Positions 17,678-26,077 of a stretch of DNA of 64,000 bases are shown here, in pieces. The DNA lies in the NCBI RefSeq assembly GCF_907163105.1, contig NZ_OU015321.1, forward strand, positions 2,123,001-2,187,000, given 5' to 3'. Origin of the DNA: Cloacibacterium caeni (GTDB taxonomy: Bacteria > Bacteroidota > Bacteroidia > Flavobacteriales > Weeksellaceae). Numbering within the stretch: position 1 is the stretch's first letter; every line of letters begins with the position of its first letter. The translations under genes and the position numbers were made by a program. The notes under the pieces are model-generated. The model was not told where the DNA came from. It did no database searches and worked only from the letters and a program-made list of their open reading frames with translations.

Positions 17678-18388
17678 ATGAACAGTCTAATTTACTTCAA
17701 TAATTGTGCTTCTACGCAAGATGAGCTTATAGATTTTCTCAATCAGCATTATCTTTCTGAAGATTTTTTAGCGGTTTATACCTTTAACCAAACCAAAGGA
17801 AGAGGACAGTACGGAAATTCTTGGGAAAACTTACCCGAGGAAAACCTCGCCTATTCATTTGCTCTAAAAACCAAAAACTCAAATGTTTCTGATACTTGCT
17901 TCAATTTCTATACCGCAATTCTTGTGAGAGATTTTATTGCCAATTTGACAAAAACCGAGGTGAAAATCAAATGGCCTAATGATTTGATTCTCAAAAACAA
18001 AAAAATCTGTGGAATGCTTTTCGAGAAGAATAAAAATTATTTCGTGGTGGGAATTGGCATTAATATTCTTCAAGAAAATTTTAAAAATCTACCAAAAGCA
18101 GGTTCTGTTCTACGCCAAACCGGACTGTCTTTTGAGCTGAAAGCCTTTACAGAAAGCCTTCATCAATATTTATTTGAACATTTGGTTCAAAAAGAAATTC
18201 CCAATAATATTTTAGAATTGTATCATCTACATCTTTATCGCAAAAATGAAGTTTCTGTTTTTGAAAAAAATGAGGTGCGACAAAATGGCATAATTAAAAA
18301 CGTAGACGAAAATGGTTATATTTGGATTGACCTAGAAAATGAAGGTTTAAAAAAATTCTTCCACAAAGAAATAGAATTGCTCTATTGA
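17678..18388 (+). CDS. birA: Biotin-[acetyl-CoA-carboxylase] ligase, no DNA-binding domain
   Basis: A 236-residue enzyme that attaches biotin to the carboxyl-carrier protein of acetyl-CoA carboxylase through biotinyl-AMP. The catalytic motifs are GRGQYGNSWE (adenylate loop, about 39), KWPNDLILKNKKICGML (about 98-115) and VVGIGINI. It lacks the N-terminal winged helix of E. coli BirA, so it should not act as a biotin repressor. The 3' end overlaps the convergent lptG-like gene by 7 bases, with no room for a terminator between them. Confidence 0.92.
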   Translation: MNSLIYFNNCASTQDELIDFLNQHYLSEDFLAVYTFNQTKGRGQYGNSWENLPEENLAYSFALKTKNSNVSDTCFNFYTAILVRDFIANLTKTEVKIKWPNDLILKNKKICGMLFEKNKNYFVVGIGINILQENFKNLPKAGSVLRQTGLSFELKAFTESLHQYLFEHLVQKEIPNNILELYHLHLYRKNEVSVFEKNEVRQNGIIKNVDENGYIWIDLENEGLKKFFHKEIELLY

Positions 18389-19479
18389 TTCGCTCTCTTC
18401 ATGTAAAGGTAAAATGCCAAGGCTCCGAAAACAATATTCGGTAGCCACATCGCCAAAAGTGGCGGAATAGAATTATTACCAGATGCTACAATTTTGAGCA
18501 CTTCAAATGAGAATACAAAAACGAATGCCAAAGAAATTCCGATGGCTAAATTCATTCCCAAACCTCCTCTTTTTTTCTGCGAAGAAAGCGAAAGCGCTAA
18601 AAAGGTTAGAATAATAATAGAAACTGGCATCGCAGTTCGCTGATGTAGTTCATTGAGATAAGCATTGATATTGCTATTTCCTTTTTCCTTCTCTCTTTCG
18701 ATGAAATTAATCAAATCTGGAGTGGTTTTATTTTGACCCAATAATTCATTCGGGAATAATTCTTCTGGTGTATGTTTAAAATCTTGTGTTTTGGTATCAC
18801 CATTCGTCAAGATTTCATGGTCATTTTTATCAATTCTTTTTTCTAAATAATTACTGATAACGAAGTTTTTCTTTTTCTCGTCCCAGTAAATTTCCATAGC
18901 ATTGATTTGATAAAGCAGTTTTTTATTTTTATCAAATTTCTGATACAGGTAGCCAGAACCTCGGTTCATTTGGCGGTTATAACTATTGATAAAAATATAT
19001 TCCTGAGGATTCAATTGAGTAGAAATCTGTGCATTTGCCGTAAATTTTTCACGGTTCGTGGTGTTCATGGTGTAGATTTCTAATTTATTTTTCTTGATAT
19101 TAGACCAAGGCAAAATAAAATGGTTCACTGCAAGAATTGCTGTGGCGATAATGAGCGCAGCAATAAGATACGGTTTCGCAAAACGGTGAAAACTCGCACC
19201 ACTACTGATGTAGGCTACAATTTCTGTATTGTTTGCTATTCTAGAGGTAAAATAAATTACCGAAATGAAAACCAAGATTGAAAAGAATGTAATGAGATAA
19301 TACACCATCAAAAATGGATAGAAATTTATCAAAAAATAGCCTACTGTAAAACCATTACTCTCAATTCTGGGAGATTTTGCTTGTACATCTATTACCACAA
19401 TGATCACAGAAAGCAACACCAGCATAAATGCAAGAGTTCCTAAGTATTTTTTAAGGATGTATCTATCTAAAATTTTCAT
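18382..19479 (-). CDS. lptG: LptF/LptG family lipopolysaccharide export permease
   Basis: A 365-residue YjgP/YjgQ-family permease. Three hydrophobic segments at each end (about 12-105 and 280-360) flank a periplasmic beta-jellyroll (about 130-255), the layout of LptF and LptG, which with LptB extract LPS from the inner membrane. The start MKILDRYILKKYLGTLAF is typical, including the basic residues of the first helix. Whether it is LptF or LptG cannot be fixed without alignment; LptG is the common annotation for this neighbourhood next to tgt. Confidence 0.88.
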   Translation of the reverse strand: MKILDRYILKKYLGTLAFMLVLLSVIIVVIDVQAKSPRIESNGFTVGYFLINFYPFLMVYYLITFFSILVFISVIYFTSRIANNTEIVAYISSGASFHRFAKPYLIAALIIATAILAVNHFILPWSNIKKNKLEIYTMNTTNREKFTANAQISTQLNPQEYIFINSYNRQMNRGSGYLYQKFDKNKKLLYQINAMEIYWDEKKKNFVISNYLEKRIDKNDHEILTNGDTKTQDFKHTPEELFPNELLGQNKTTPDLINFIEREKEKGNSNINAYLNELHQRTAMPVSIIILTFLALSLSSQKKRGGLGMNLAIGISLAFVFVFSFEVLKIVASGNNSIPPLLAMWLPNIVFGALAFYLYMKRANQ

Positions 19480-19521
19480 TGAATTCTAAAATCGTCCAAT
19501 TATAAAACTACGAAATTGTTT

Positions 19522-20655
19522 TTATAGTCTTTGCCTCAACTGTGGAATGATTTGTTCTTTCCACTCGTAGAAGTCTCCAGCAATAATGTGCTCTCTAGCA
19601 ACTTTTACCAAATCTAAATAAAACGCCAAATTATGAATAGAAGCAATTTGTTTTGCTAAATATTCTTTGGCTACAAATAAGTGACGAACATATGCTTTAG
19701 AATAATCTCTATCTACATAACTCGTCCCGAATTCATCTAATGGAGAAAAATCTTTTTCCCATTTTTTATTTTTCATGTTCATTACACCTTGCCAAGTGAA
19801 AAGCATCGCATTTCTCGCATTTCTGGTAGGCATTACACAATCCATCATATCAATTCCCAGACCAATGCTTTCGATGATGTTCCAAGGTGTACCAACTCCC
19901 ATTAAATATCTTGGTTTATCTTTTGGCAAAATATCGGTTACTTCATCTGTAATTCTGTACATTTCCTCTTCTGGTTCACCAACCGAAAGTCCACCAATCG
20001 CATTTCCATCAGCTCCAGCTTCAGAAATTACTTCTGCTGAAATTTTTCTTAAATCAGAATACGTAGAACCTTGAACAATTGGGAAAAGGTGCTGTTTATG
20101 ACCGTAAATTTCTTGATTTTCATTGGTCCAATCAATACATCTTTTTAACCAACGATGCGTAAGTTCCATTGAAAGTTTTGCTTGATTGTATTCGCAAGGA
20201 TAAGGCGTACATTCATCAAAAGCCATGAAAATATCTGCTCCAATCTGACGCTGAATTTCCATAGATTTTTCTGGAGAAATGAAATGGTAACTCCCATCAA
20301 TGTGCGACTTGAATTTCACTCCTTCTTCAGTCATTTTTCTGCTAGAAGAAAGTGAAAAAACCTGATAACCACCTGAATCGGTAAGAATGGGTTTTTCCCA
20401 ATTCATAAATTGATGCAAACCTCCTGCTTCTTGCATGATTTCCATGCCTGGTCTTAAATATAAATGATAGGTATTCCCAAGTATAATTTGTGCTTTTATG
20501 TCTTCACTTAGTTCATGCTGATGAACGGTTTTTACAGAAGCTACTGTTCCTACTGGCATAAAAATAGGAGTAAGAATTTCGCCGTGGTCTGTAGTTATTT
20601 TTCCGGCTCTTGCTTTACCGGAAGTGTTTTTTTCAACTTCAAAAAATTTCTGCAT
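19522..20655 (-). CDS. tgt: tRNA-guanine transglycosylase lacking the CxCxxC zinc motif
   Basis: A 377-residue enzyme that replaces guanine-34 of certain tRNAs with the queuosine precursor. Catalytic and substrate motifs are intact: GNTYHLYLRPG, DSGGYQVFSL, FDECTPYP, GGLSVGEPEEEM, GIDMMDCVMPTRNARN. In most bacterial enzymes three Cys and one His bind zinc near the C-terminus; here the stretch reads LDEFGTSYVDRDYSKAYVRH with no Cys, while the later His in ASIHNLAFY is kept. I recall Bacteroidota homologues that also lack these cysteines, so it may be a lineage feature. Otherwise full length. Confidence 0.93.
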   Translation of the reverse strand: MQKFFEVEKNTSGKARAGKITTDHGEILTPIFMPVGTVASVKTVHQHELSEDIKAQIILGNTYHLYLRPGMEIMQEAGGLHQFMNWEKPILTDSGGYQVFSLSSSRKMTEEGVKFKSHIDGSYHFISPEKSMEIQRQIGADIFMAFDECTPYPCEYNQAKLSMELTHRWLKRCIDWTNENQEIYGHKQHLFPIVQGSTYSDLRKISAEVISEAGADGNAIGGLSVGEPEEEMYRITDEVTDILPKDKPRYLMGVGTPWNIIESIGLGIDMMDCVMPTRNARNAMLFTWQGVMNMKNKKWEKDFSPLDEFGTSYVDRDYSKAYVRHLFVAKEYLAKQIASIHNLAFYLDLVKVAREHIIAGDFYEWKEQIIPQLRQRL

Positions 20656-20680
20656 TATTGTATAAAAGTAAGTTTGTACT

Positions 20681-21052
20681 TTATCTTAAAAATTCTGGGA
20701 GATTAGGATTCTCCTTTTTCTTTTTTTCTATGTAATCTTCTAATTTTGGGTCTTTGTCTAAGATAATTTCTTTAGCTTCTGCAAAGATGTCATCCATTTC
20801 CTCTGGATTAGAAATATAATATTTATAGCTGTCTCGGTAAGTTTTAGCATCTATTTTATGTTTTTTCAAAACAAATCTGCTTACCAATTCCATATTGGCA
20901 TCTGGTTTTACCGTATACGTTTGGTCATAAATAGCAAAATCTGCTATTATTTCTGCCATTTCTTGTTTTTCGATAAGATTTTTGGGCTTATCAACAATTT
21001 TTTCGCAGGAAAACAGTGAAAATAGTATAAAAAAAACGAGGAGTCTTCTCAT
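20681..21052 (-). CDS. DUF4296 family lipoprotein
   Basis: A 123-residue protein with a short lipoprotein signal (LFSLFSC, Cys16). The conserved helical part holds EMAEIIADFAIYDQTY and KYYISNPEEMDDIF, as in DUF4296, a Bacteroidota family of unknown function. The C-terminus is Lys/Glu-rich. Its start overlaps the stop of the preceding glycosyltransferase gene by 4 bases (ATGA), so the two are translationally coupled and probably work in one process. tgt follows after 25 bases. Confidence 0.82.
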   Translation of the reverse strand: MRRLLVFFILFSLFSCEKIVDKPKNLIEKQEMAEIIADFAIYDQTYTVKPDANMELVSRFVLKKHKIDAKTYRDSYKYYISNPEEMDDIFAEAKEIILDKDPKLEDYIEKKKKENPNLPEFLR

Positions 21053-21765
21053 ATTTTACCGAAGATAGATTTTAATTTCAAATTAATTACTCCAAAAATG
21101 GCTTCTTTTATAATTCCGCCACTCATTTTACTTTCTCCTTCTGTTCTATCTGTGAAAATAATAGGAACTTCGTTTATTTTAAAACCTTTTCTGTAGGCTC
21201 TGTATTTCATCTCTACTTGGAAACCATACCCTGTCATTTTCACTTGATCTAGTCCGATATTTTCTAAAACTTTTCTAGAAAAACATACAAAACCAGCAGT
21301 GGTATCAAAAATAGGAATTCCTAAAACGAATCTCACATATTTAGAAGCGAAATAAGATAGTAAAACCCTAGACATAGGCCAGTTTACCACATTTACACCT
21401 TTACAATATCTAGACCCGATGCTCATATCGCCTTTTTGTGCGGCATCAAATAATTTTGGCAAATCATTAGGATTGTGCGAAAAATCTGCATCCATCTCGA
21501 AGATGTAGTCATAACCATTTTCTAGTGCCCATTTAAAACCATGAATATAAGCTTTGCCTAATCCGTCTTTTACTTTTCTTATGGTAAGATGTAGCAAATG
21601 CGGAAATTCATGCTGCATTTTTTTTACGATTTCTGCGGTTCCATCTGGTGATGAATCATCTACAATCAAAACATGAAAATCTTGTTCTAAAACAAAAACC
21701 GCTTTAATAATGTTTTCTATATTTTCTTTTTCGTTGTAGGTTGGGATAATGACTAATTTTTTCAT
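21049..21765 (-). CDS. Dolichol-phosphate-mannose-synthase-like glycosyltransferase, family 2
   Basis: A 238-residue GT-A glycosyltransferase resembling Dpm1, which moves a sugar from a nucleotide sugar to a polyprenyl phosphate. Seen: LVIIPTYNEKENI at the N-terminus, VDDSSPDGTAEIV, the DxD-type metal motif in FEMDADFSHNP, and GSRYCKGVNVVNWP. No C-terminal membrane domain is attached, so the enzyme is probably peripheral. The start is taken at MKKLVIIPTYN (21765), not the in-frame codon 18 bases upstream. The lipid-linked sugar may feed glycan or O-glycosylation pathways; that is inference. Confidence 0.85.
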   Translation of the reverse strand: MKKLVIIPTYNEKENIENIIKAVFVLEQDFHVLIVDDSSPDGTAEIVKKMQHEFPHLLHLTIRKVKDGLGKAYIHGFKWALENGYDYIFEMDADFSHNPNDLPKLFDAAQKGDMSIGSRYCKGVNVVNWPMSRVLLSYFASKYVRFVLGIPIFDTTAGFVCFSRKVLENIGLDQVKMTGYGFQVEMKYRAYRKGFKINEVPIIFTDRTEGESKMSGGIIKEAIFGVINLKLKSIFGKI

Positions 21766-21854
21766 AGAGATAAGAAAATGCAAAGATAATGTTTTTAAGG
21801 TTTTAAATAATTATTTAATATAGCCTTATATCAAAATGTATTCCTTAAAATTCT

Positions 21855-21862
21855 TACTTTTG
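21855..21862 (+). promoter_or_regulatory. -7 box of the DUF4271-hemD pair
   Basis: TActTTTG ends 16 bases before the TTG start at 21879, supporting that start codon. Confidence 0.5.
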
Positions 21863-21878
21863 CAAAAAATCTAATAAA

Positions 21879-22523
21879 TTGATAAGAGTTGTAGAACATC
21901 ATGACTGGGTCATTTACTGTATTATAGGCATTATTCTGTCTTATATTATCATATTTAAAACCCTGCACAGAGATGTAACCTTGATAGAATTTATTTTACA
22001 ACCTTATGAAGAATCAAACAATAACACTTTAAGTTGGGTTCTCACTACTATACTTTTTTCGGTAAGTTTTTCGGTGTTATTTTCGCAATTCATTCCGATT
22101 GTCCCGAAATTTATTACCCAAAATTTAGTTGTAGCAGGCATTACTTTTAACAAGTTTGGTTTTGTTCTCTTTTCACTGCTTCTTTTTCAACTTATTAAAA
22201 ACATCTTCGTCTATTTATTCTACGGAAGCATCAATCAATTAGAGCGATTCGGCAGGTATTCTTTTGTGGCGCAGAAATATTTTATGGTGTATTCGTTGGT
22301 GATTTTGGTCATAAGTTTCCTCCATTATTACCTGCATTTCAAAACTTCTAATGCCTTTTTTTACTATAGCAGCTTGATTTTCATAGCATTTACCATCAAA
22401 ATATTAATCTATCTGTTTCATCCTCAGCAAATTTTGCCTAGACAATGGTATTATAAATTTTTGTATATTTGCACACTCCAAATTCTACCAATATTGGTGC
22501 TTTGGAAATTTTGGTTTTTATAA
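21879..22523 (+). CDS. DUF4271 family membrane protein, TTG start
   Basis: A 214-residue integral membrane protein with about six hydrophobic segments, matching the Bacteroidota family DUF4271, which is commonly paired with a HemD-like gene as it is here (22-base gap). No ATG is available near the 5' end: the one at 21901 is out of frame. The TTG at 21879 gives MIRVVEHHDWVIY and lies 16 bases after a -7 box, so it is the most probable start. Function unknown; a link to haem biosynthesis rests only on the neighbour. Confidence 0.78.
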   Translation: MIRVVEHHDWVIYCIIGIILSYIIIFKTLHRDVTLIEFILQPYEESNNNTLSWVLTTILFSVSFSVLFSQFIPIVPKFITQNLVVAGITFNKFGFVLFSLLLFQLIKNIFVYLFYGSINQLERFGRYSFVAQKYFMVYSLVILVISFLHYYLHFKTSNAFFYYSSLIFIAFTIKILIYLFHPQQILPRQWYYKFLYICTLQILPILVLWKFWFL

Positions 22524-22544
22524 ATCGTTTTATTAAGTTTAAGA

Positions 22545-23288
22545 ATGAAAATAAAATCTATTTTGGTTTCTCAGCCTGCTCCACAAGGTGATTCTTCACC
22601 ATATTTAGAGATGGCTAAAAGTGAAAAAATTAAAATTGATTTCAGACCTTTCATCCATGTTGAAGGTGTAGATGCTAAGGAATTAAGAACTCAAAAAATT
22701 GACCTTTCTCACTATACAGGTATTATTTTTACTAGTAAAAATGCCATAGATCACTATTTCAGATTAGCAGAAGAAATGCGTTTCTCTGTTCCTGACAATA
22801 TGAGATATATTTGCCAATCAGAAGCGATTGCGAATTATCTTCAGAAACACATTATTTACAGAAAAAGAAAAATTTCTTTTGGTGAAAAATCAATGGCAGA
22901 TTTATTGCCACTTTTCAAAAAACACCATGACGAGAAATACCTTCTTCCATGTTCTGATGTAGTGACAGAAGAAACAACTAAAATCTTAGACCAATCAGGA
23001 ATTGACTGGACTAAAGCAGTAATGTACAGAACGGTAGCTAGCGATTTATCTGATGTGAAAATCGAAGAATATGACATGCTTGTGTTTTTCTCTCACCAAG
23101 GAATCAAATCTCTTTTCCATAATTTCCCAAATTTTGAACAAGGAGATAGAAAAATTGCAGTTTTCGGGGTAACTACCCAAAACGCAGCAGAAGAAGCTGG
23201 TTTAAAAATAGATGTAATGGCTCCTACTAAAGAAAACCCTTCTATGACGATGGCAATAGAAAAATACATCAGAGCCAATAACAAATAA
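22545..23288 (+). CDS. hemD: Uroporphyrinogen-III synthase family protein
   Basis: A 247-residue cytoplasmic protein of the HemD fold, two alpha/beta domains joined by a two-strand linker. Typical features: SILVSQPAP at the start, YTGIIFTSKNAIDHYF (about 58), LPCSDVVTEET (hinge/second domain), YDMLVFFSHQGIKSLF and IAVFGVTTQNAAEEAG near the end. HemD closes and inverts ring D of hydroxymethylbilane to make uroporphyrinogen III. Sequence conservation in this family is low, so the assignment rests on fold-level pattern and genome context. Haem is needed by the ACIII cytochromes encoded downstream. Confidence 0.82.
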   Translation: MKIKSILVSQPAPQGDSSPYLEMAKSEKIKIDFRPFIHVEGVDAKELRTQKIDLSHYTGIIFTSKNAIDHYFRLAEEMRFSVPDNMRYICQSEAIANYLQKHIIYRKRKISFGEKSMADLLPLFKKHHDEKYLLPCSDVVTEETTKILDQSGIDWTKAVMYRTVASDLSDVKIEEYDMLVFFSHQGIKSLFHNFPNFEQGDRKIAVFGVTTQNAAEEAGLKIDVMAPTKENPSMTMAIEKYIRANNK

Positions 23289-23358
23289 AATTCTACATTA
23301 TAGATATTATCAAAATCATCAAAATATTTTTGGTGATTTTTTTCTTTTTTAGAAAACC

Positions 23359-23366
23359 TATATTTG
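23359..23366 (+). promoter_or_regulatory. Candidate -7 box upstream of oligopeptidase B
   Basis: TAtaTTTG lies 58 bases before the chosen ATG at 23425. A TTTG exists upstream at 23329-23332, but the 26-base spacer is too long. Confidence 0.4.
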
Positions 23367-23424
23367 CAAAAATTTAAAATTTAGAGAAATAAAATTACTT
23401 ATTGCTCCACTCAAATTGAACTTA

Positions 23425-25473
23425 ATGATGAACGCTCCCAAAGCAAAAAAAATAGATAAATCACTAGAAATTCACGGTCACCAAAGAAACGACCCGTTTT
23501 TCTGGCTCAATGAAAGAGAAAATCCCGAAGTTTTACAATATTTAGAAGAAGAAAACGCTTATTGCGACTTCGTGATGAAAGATACCGAAGATTTGCAAGA
23601 ACAACTTTTCCAAGAAATGAAAGCTCGTTACAAAGAAGATGACGAGAGCTTACCTTATTTTTTCAATGAATATTGGTATGTGGTAAAATTTCAGAAAGGA
23701 AAAGAATATCCACTGTTCTACAGACATTTTAAAAGCTTGGAAAACGAAGCAGAACTCATGCTAGATGTAAACGAAATGGCCGATGGAAAAGATTTTTACG
23801 ATGTAGGAAGTTTCTCTGTTTCGGTGAATAATCAGTTGGCTGCATTTTCGGAAGACATTGTAGGAAGAAGAATCTATACCATTTTGCTCAAAAATTTAGA
23901 AACGGGAGAATTTCTAAACGACAAAATAGAAAACACCACTGGTAAAACAGTTTGGGCAGCAGATAATGAACATTTCTTCTACATCAGAAAAGACGAAACG
24001 TTACGCGCTTTCCAAATTTACAGACATAAAATTGGCACTTCTCAGGAAGAAGACGTTCTCATTTTCCACGAAGAAGATGAAACTTTTGACGTAAGTGTCT
24101 ATAAATCAAAATCTTTAGAATATATTTTTATTGCGAGTTCTTCTACCATTTCAGATGAACATTGGTTTATTCCGTCAAATAATGTTTTTGCAGAATGGCA
24201 AGTCATCCAAAAACGTGAAGACGATTTAGAATACGCGGTAGAACATTATCAAAATGATTTTTACATCATCACCAATGAAGGCGATGCTACCAATTTCAAA
24301 ATTATGAAAACTTCGGTGGATAAACCTTCTAAAGAACATTGGAAAGAAGTAATTCCGCATAAAAAGGAAACTTTACTGGAAGGTTTTGAAATTTTCAAAG
24401 ATTATTTCGTGATTGAAGAAAGAACTGAAGGTTTACTTCAACTGAAAATTATAGACAATTCTACAGGAAAATCTCATTATTTGCCTTTTGACGAACCTAC
24501 CTACACAGCTTATGTTGGGCTGAATTTAGATTTTGACACAGAAGTTTTGCGTTATGGTTACACTTCGCTTACCACGCCAAGTTCTACCTACGAATATAAT
24601 ATGAAAACGGGTGAAACCAAACTCTTGAAACAACAGGAAGTTTTAGGCGGAACTTTTGATTCAAAAAATTATATTTCTGAAAGAATTTGGGCAAATTCCA
24701 GAGACGGAAAAGTGAAAATCCCGATTTCTTTGGTCTATCATAAAGACACTCCAAAATCTGCCGAAACTCCGCTTTTATTATATGGTTACGGAAGTTACGG
24801 ACACACGATTGATGCCAGTTTTTCGAATGTAAGATTGTCAATTTTAGACCGAGGCTTTATTTATGCGATTGCTCACGTTCGTGGTGGTGAATATTTAGGA
24901 AGAGAATGGTATGACAACGGAAAAATGCTGAAAAAGAAAAATACTTTTTTTGATTTTATTGACGCTGCGAAATTCCTCATTTCAGAAAATTACACTTCTC
25001 CGAAACATCTTTATGCGATGGGCGGTTCTGCTGGTGGACTTTTGATGGGAGCGGTTATGAATTACGAACCTGAAATTTTCAACGGAATTGTGGCGCAAGT
25101 TCCTTTTGTAGATGTGGTCACTACCATGTTAGATGAAACAATTCCTTTGACAACTGGAGAATTTGATGAATGGGGCAATCCAAAAAAGAAAAAATATTAC
25201 GATTACATGCTTTCTTATTCTCCTTATGATAATATAGAAGCAAAAAATTACCCAAATGCATTAATCACCACTGGTTTTCACGACAGCCAAGTGCAATATT
25301 GGGAACCTGCAAAATGGGTTGCAAAATTGCGTGATTTAAAAACAGATAATAATATTCTCATCTTCAAGACCGATATGAAATCTGGTCACGGTGGCGCTTC
25401 TGGAAGATTTGAAAGTTTGAAGGAAGACGCTCTAGAATATGCATTTTTATTAAAATTAGAAAACAAAAAATAA
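23425..25473 (+). CDS. ptrB: Oligopeptidase B (S9 family serine peptidase)
   Basis: A 682-residue prolyl-oligopeptidase-family enzyme. It has an N-terminal seven-bladed propeller (about 70-400), starting after APKAKKIDKSLEIHGHQRND and FFWLNERENPEVL, and a C-terminal alpha/beta-hydrolase. The triad is seen as Ser in GGSAGG (about 534), Asp in GFHDSQVQYWEP and His in SGHGGASGRF. Oligopeptidase B cuts short peptides after Lys or Arg. No signal peptide is visible, so a cytoplasmic place is likely. The frame begins at a TTG (23416), but ATG 23425 or 23428 is the likelier start. Confidence 0.9.
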   Translation: MMNAPKAKKIDKSLEIHGHQRNDPFFWLNERENPEVLQYLEEENAYCDFVMKDTEDLQEQLFQEMKARYKEDDESLPYFFNEYWYVVKFQKGKEYPLFYRHFKSLENEAELMLDVNEMADGKDFYDVGSFSVSVNNQLAAFSEDIVGRRIYTILLKNLETGEFLNDKIENTTGKTVWAADNEHFFYIRKDETLRAFQIYRHKIGTSQEEDVLIFHEEDETFDVSVYKSKSLEYIFIASSSTISDEHWFIPSNNVFAEWQVIQKREDDLEYAVEHYQNDFYIITNEGDATNFKIMKTSVDKPSKEHWKEVIPHKKETLLEGFEIFKDYFVIEERTEGLLQLKIIDNSTGKSHYLPFDEPTYTAYVGLNLDFDTEVLRYGYTSLTTPSSTYEYNMKTGETKLLKQQEVLGGTFDSKNYISERIWANSRDGKVKIPISLVYHKDTPKSAETPLLLYGYGSYGHTIDASFSNVRLSILDRGFIYAIAHVRGGEYLGREWYDNGKMLKKKNTFFDFIDAAKFLISENYTSPKHLYAMGGSAGGLLMGAVMNYEPEIFNGIVAQVPFVDVVTTMLDETIPLTTGEFDEWGNPKKKKYYDYMLSYSPYDNIEAKNYPNALITTGFHDSQVQYWEPAKWVAKLRDLKTDNNILIFKTDMKSGHGGASGRFESLKEDALEYAFLLKLENKK

Positions 25474-25476
25474 CGC

Positions 25477-25571
25477 TGTCATTCTGAATGAATGAGGAAC
25501 GAATGAAATGAAGAATCTTATTTATTAAAATCAAAAGATTCTTCACTCCGTAAACTCCGTTCAGAATGACA
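25477..25571. repeat. Imperfect palindromic extragenic repeat, copy 1
   Basis: Outer arms TGTCATTCTGAA (25477-25488) and TTCAGAATGACA (25560-25571) are perfect inverted repeats. Inner arms AAGAATCTT and AAGATTCTT pair around an AT-rich loop. A second copy of the same design is at 51907-51988. It fills the gap between ptrB and the next gene. Confidence 0.85.
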
Positions 25572-25588
25572 AGTTTTAATGATTAATC

Positions 25589-25939
25589 ATGAACGAAACA
25601 GAACTTTGGATAAAAATAGAAAAATTTTTCGTTGAAAATTTTCAAACGGAGAAAAATCCGCCTATTGAAACACTTTTGTTTTTGATAGGAATCCAAGAAT
25701 TAGGCAGTGGGAAACAAAAATATTCTAAAGATGACAAGGTGAATCTTATTCACATTGCGGTTTGCAGATTGCTAGAACCTTTCGGGTTTTATGAATTTGA
25801 AGATTATGATGATGACGGTTGGCCAATGTACAAACAACTAGAAGAACTCCCAGAACTGAAACCGAATGAGCAACAACTGCTCATGAAAAAAGCCATTATT
25901 CAATATTTTATAGACGAAGACTTGTTAGAAATTTCTTAA
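25589..25939 (+). CDS. Small acidic conserved hypothetical protein
   Basis: A 116-residue cytoplasmic protein, acidic, without signal or membrane segment. It is mostly helical by composition, with ETLLFLIGIQELG, HIAVCRLLEPFGFYEFED and an acidic DYDDDGWPMYKQLEELPEL segment. I recall similar small proteins annotated as hypothetical in Flavobacteriia but no function. It lies between a palindromic repeat and the histidine kinase gene and has no apparent partner. The reading frame is well delimited with flavobacterial codon use, so it is probably real. Confidence 0.7.
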   Translation: MNETELWIKIEKFFVENFQTEKNPPIETLLFLIGIQELGSGKQKYSKDDKVNLIHIAVCRLLEPFGFYEFEDYDDDGWPMYKQLEELPELKPNEQQLLMKKAIIQYFIDEDLLEIS

Positions 25940-26077
25940 AAAATTTCTACAATAGGGAAATTAATTCACAATAATTTGTTAAAATTCTCGTTTTTAAGAA
26001 AAATCATATAAAAATACTGTGATTTTTTTGTTTAATTTGTGTTAAATTTCTAATTTTAACAAAATTTTTAGGCGAAA

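Noticed and set aside
19700-19745. Loss of Cys in Tgt as a frameshift artefact
   Set aside because: The frame before and after the segment is conserved (SPLDEF, YSKAYVRHLF), so the cysteines are substituted rather than lost by an indel.
25477-25571. Possible CRISPR unit or tRNA-like structure
   Set aside because: A single palindrome with non-identical arms and no spacer array; the second copy is 26 kb away. No cas gene is present and no tRNA arms fit.
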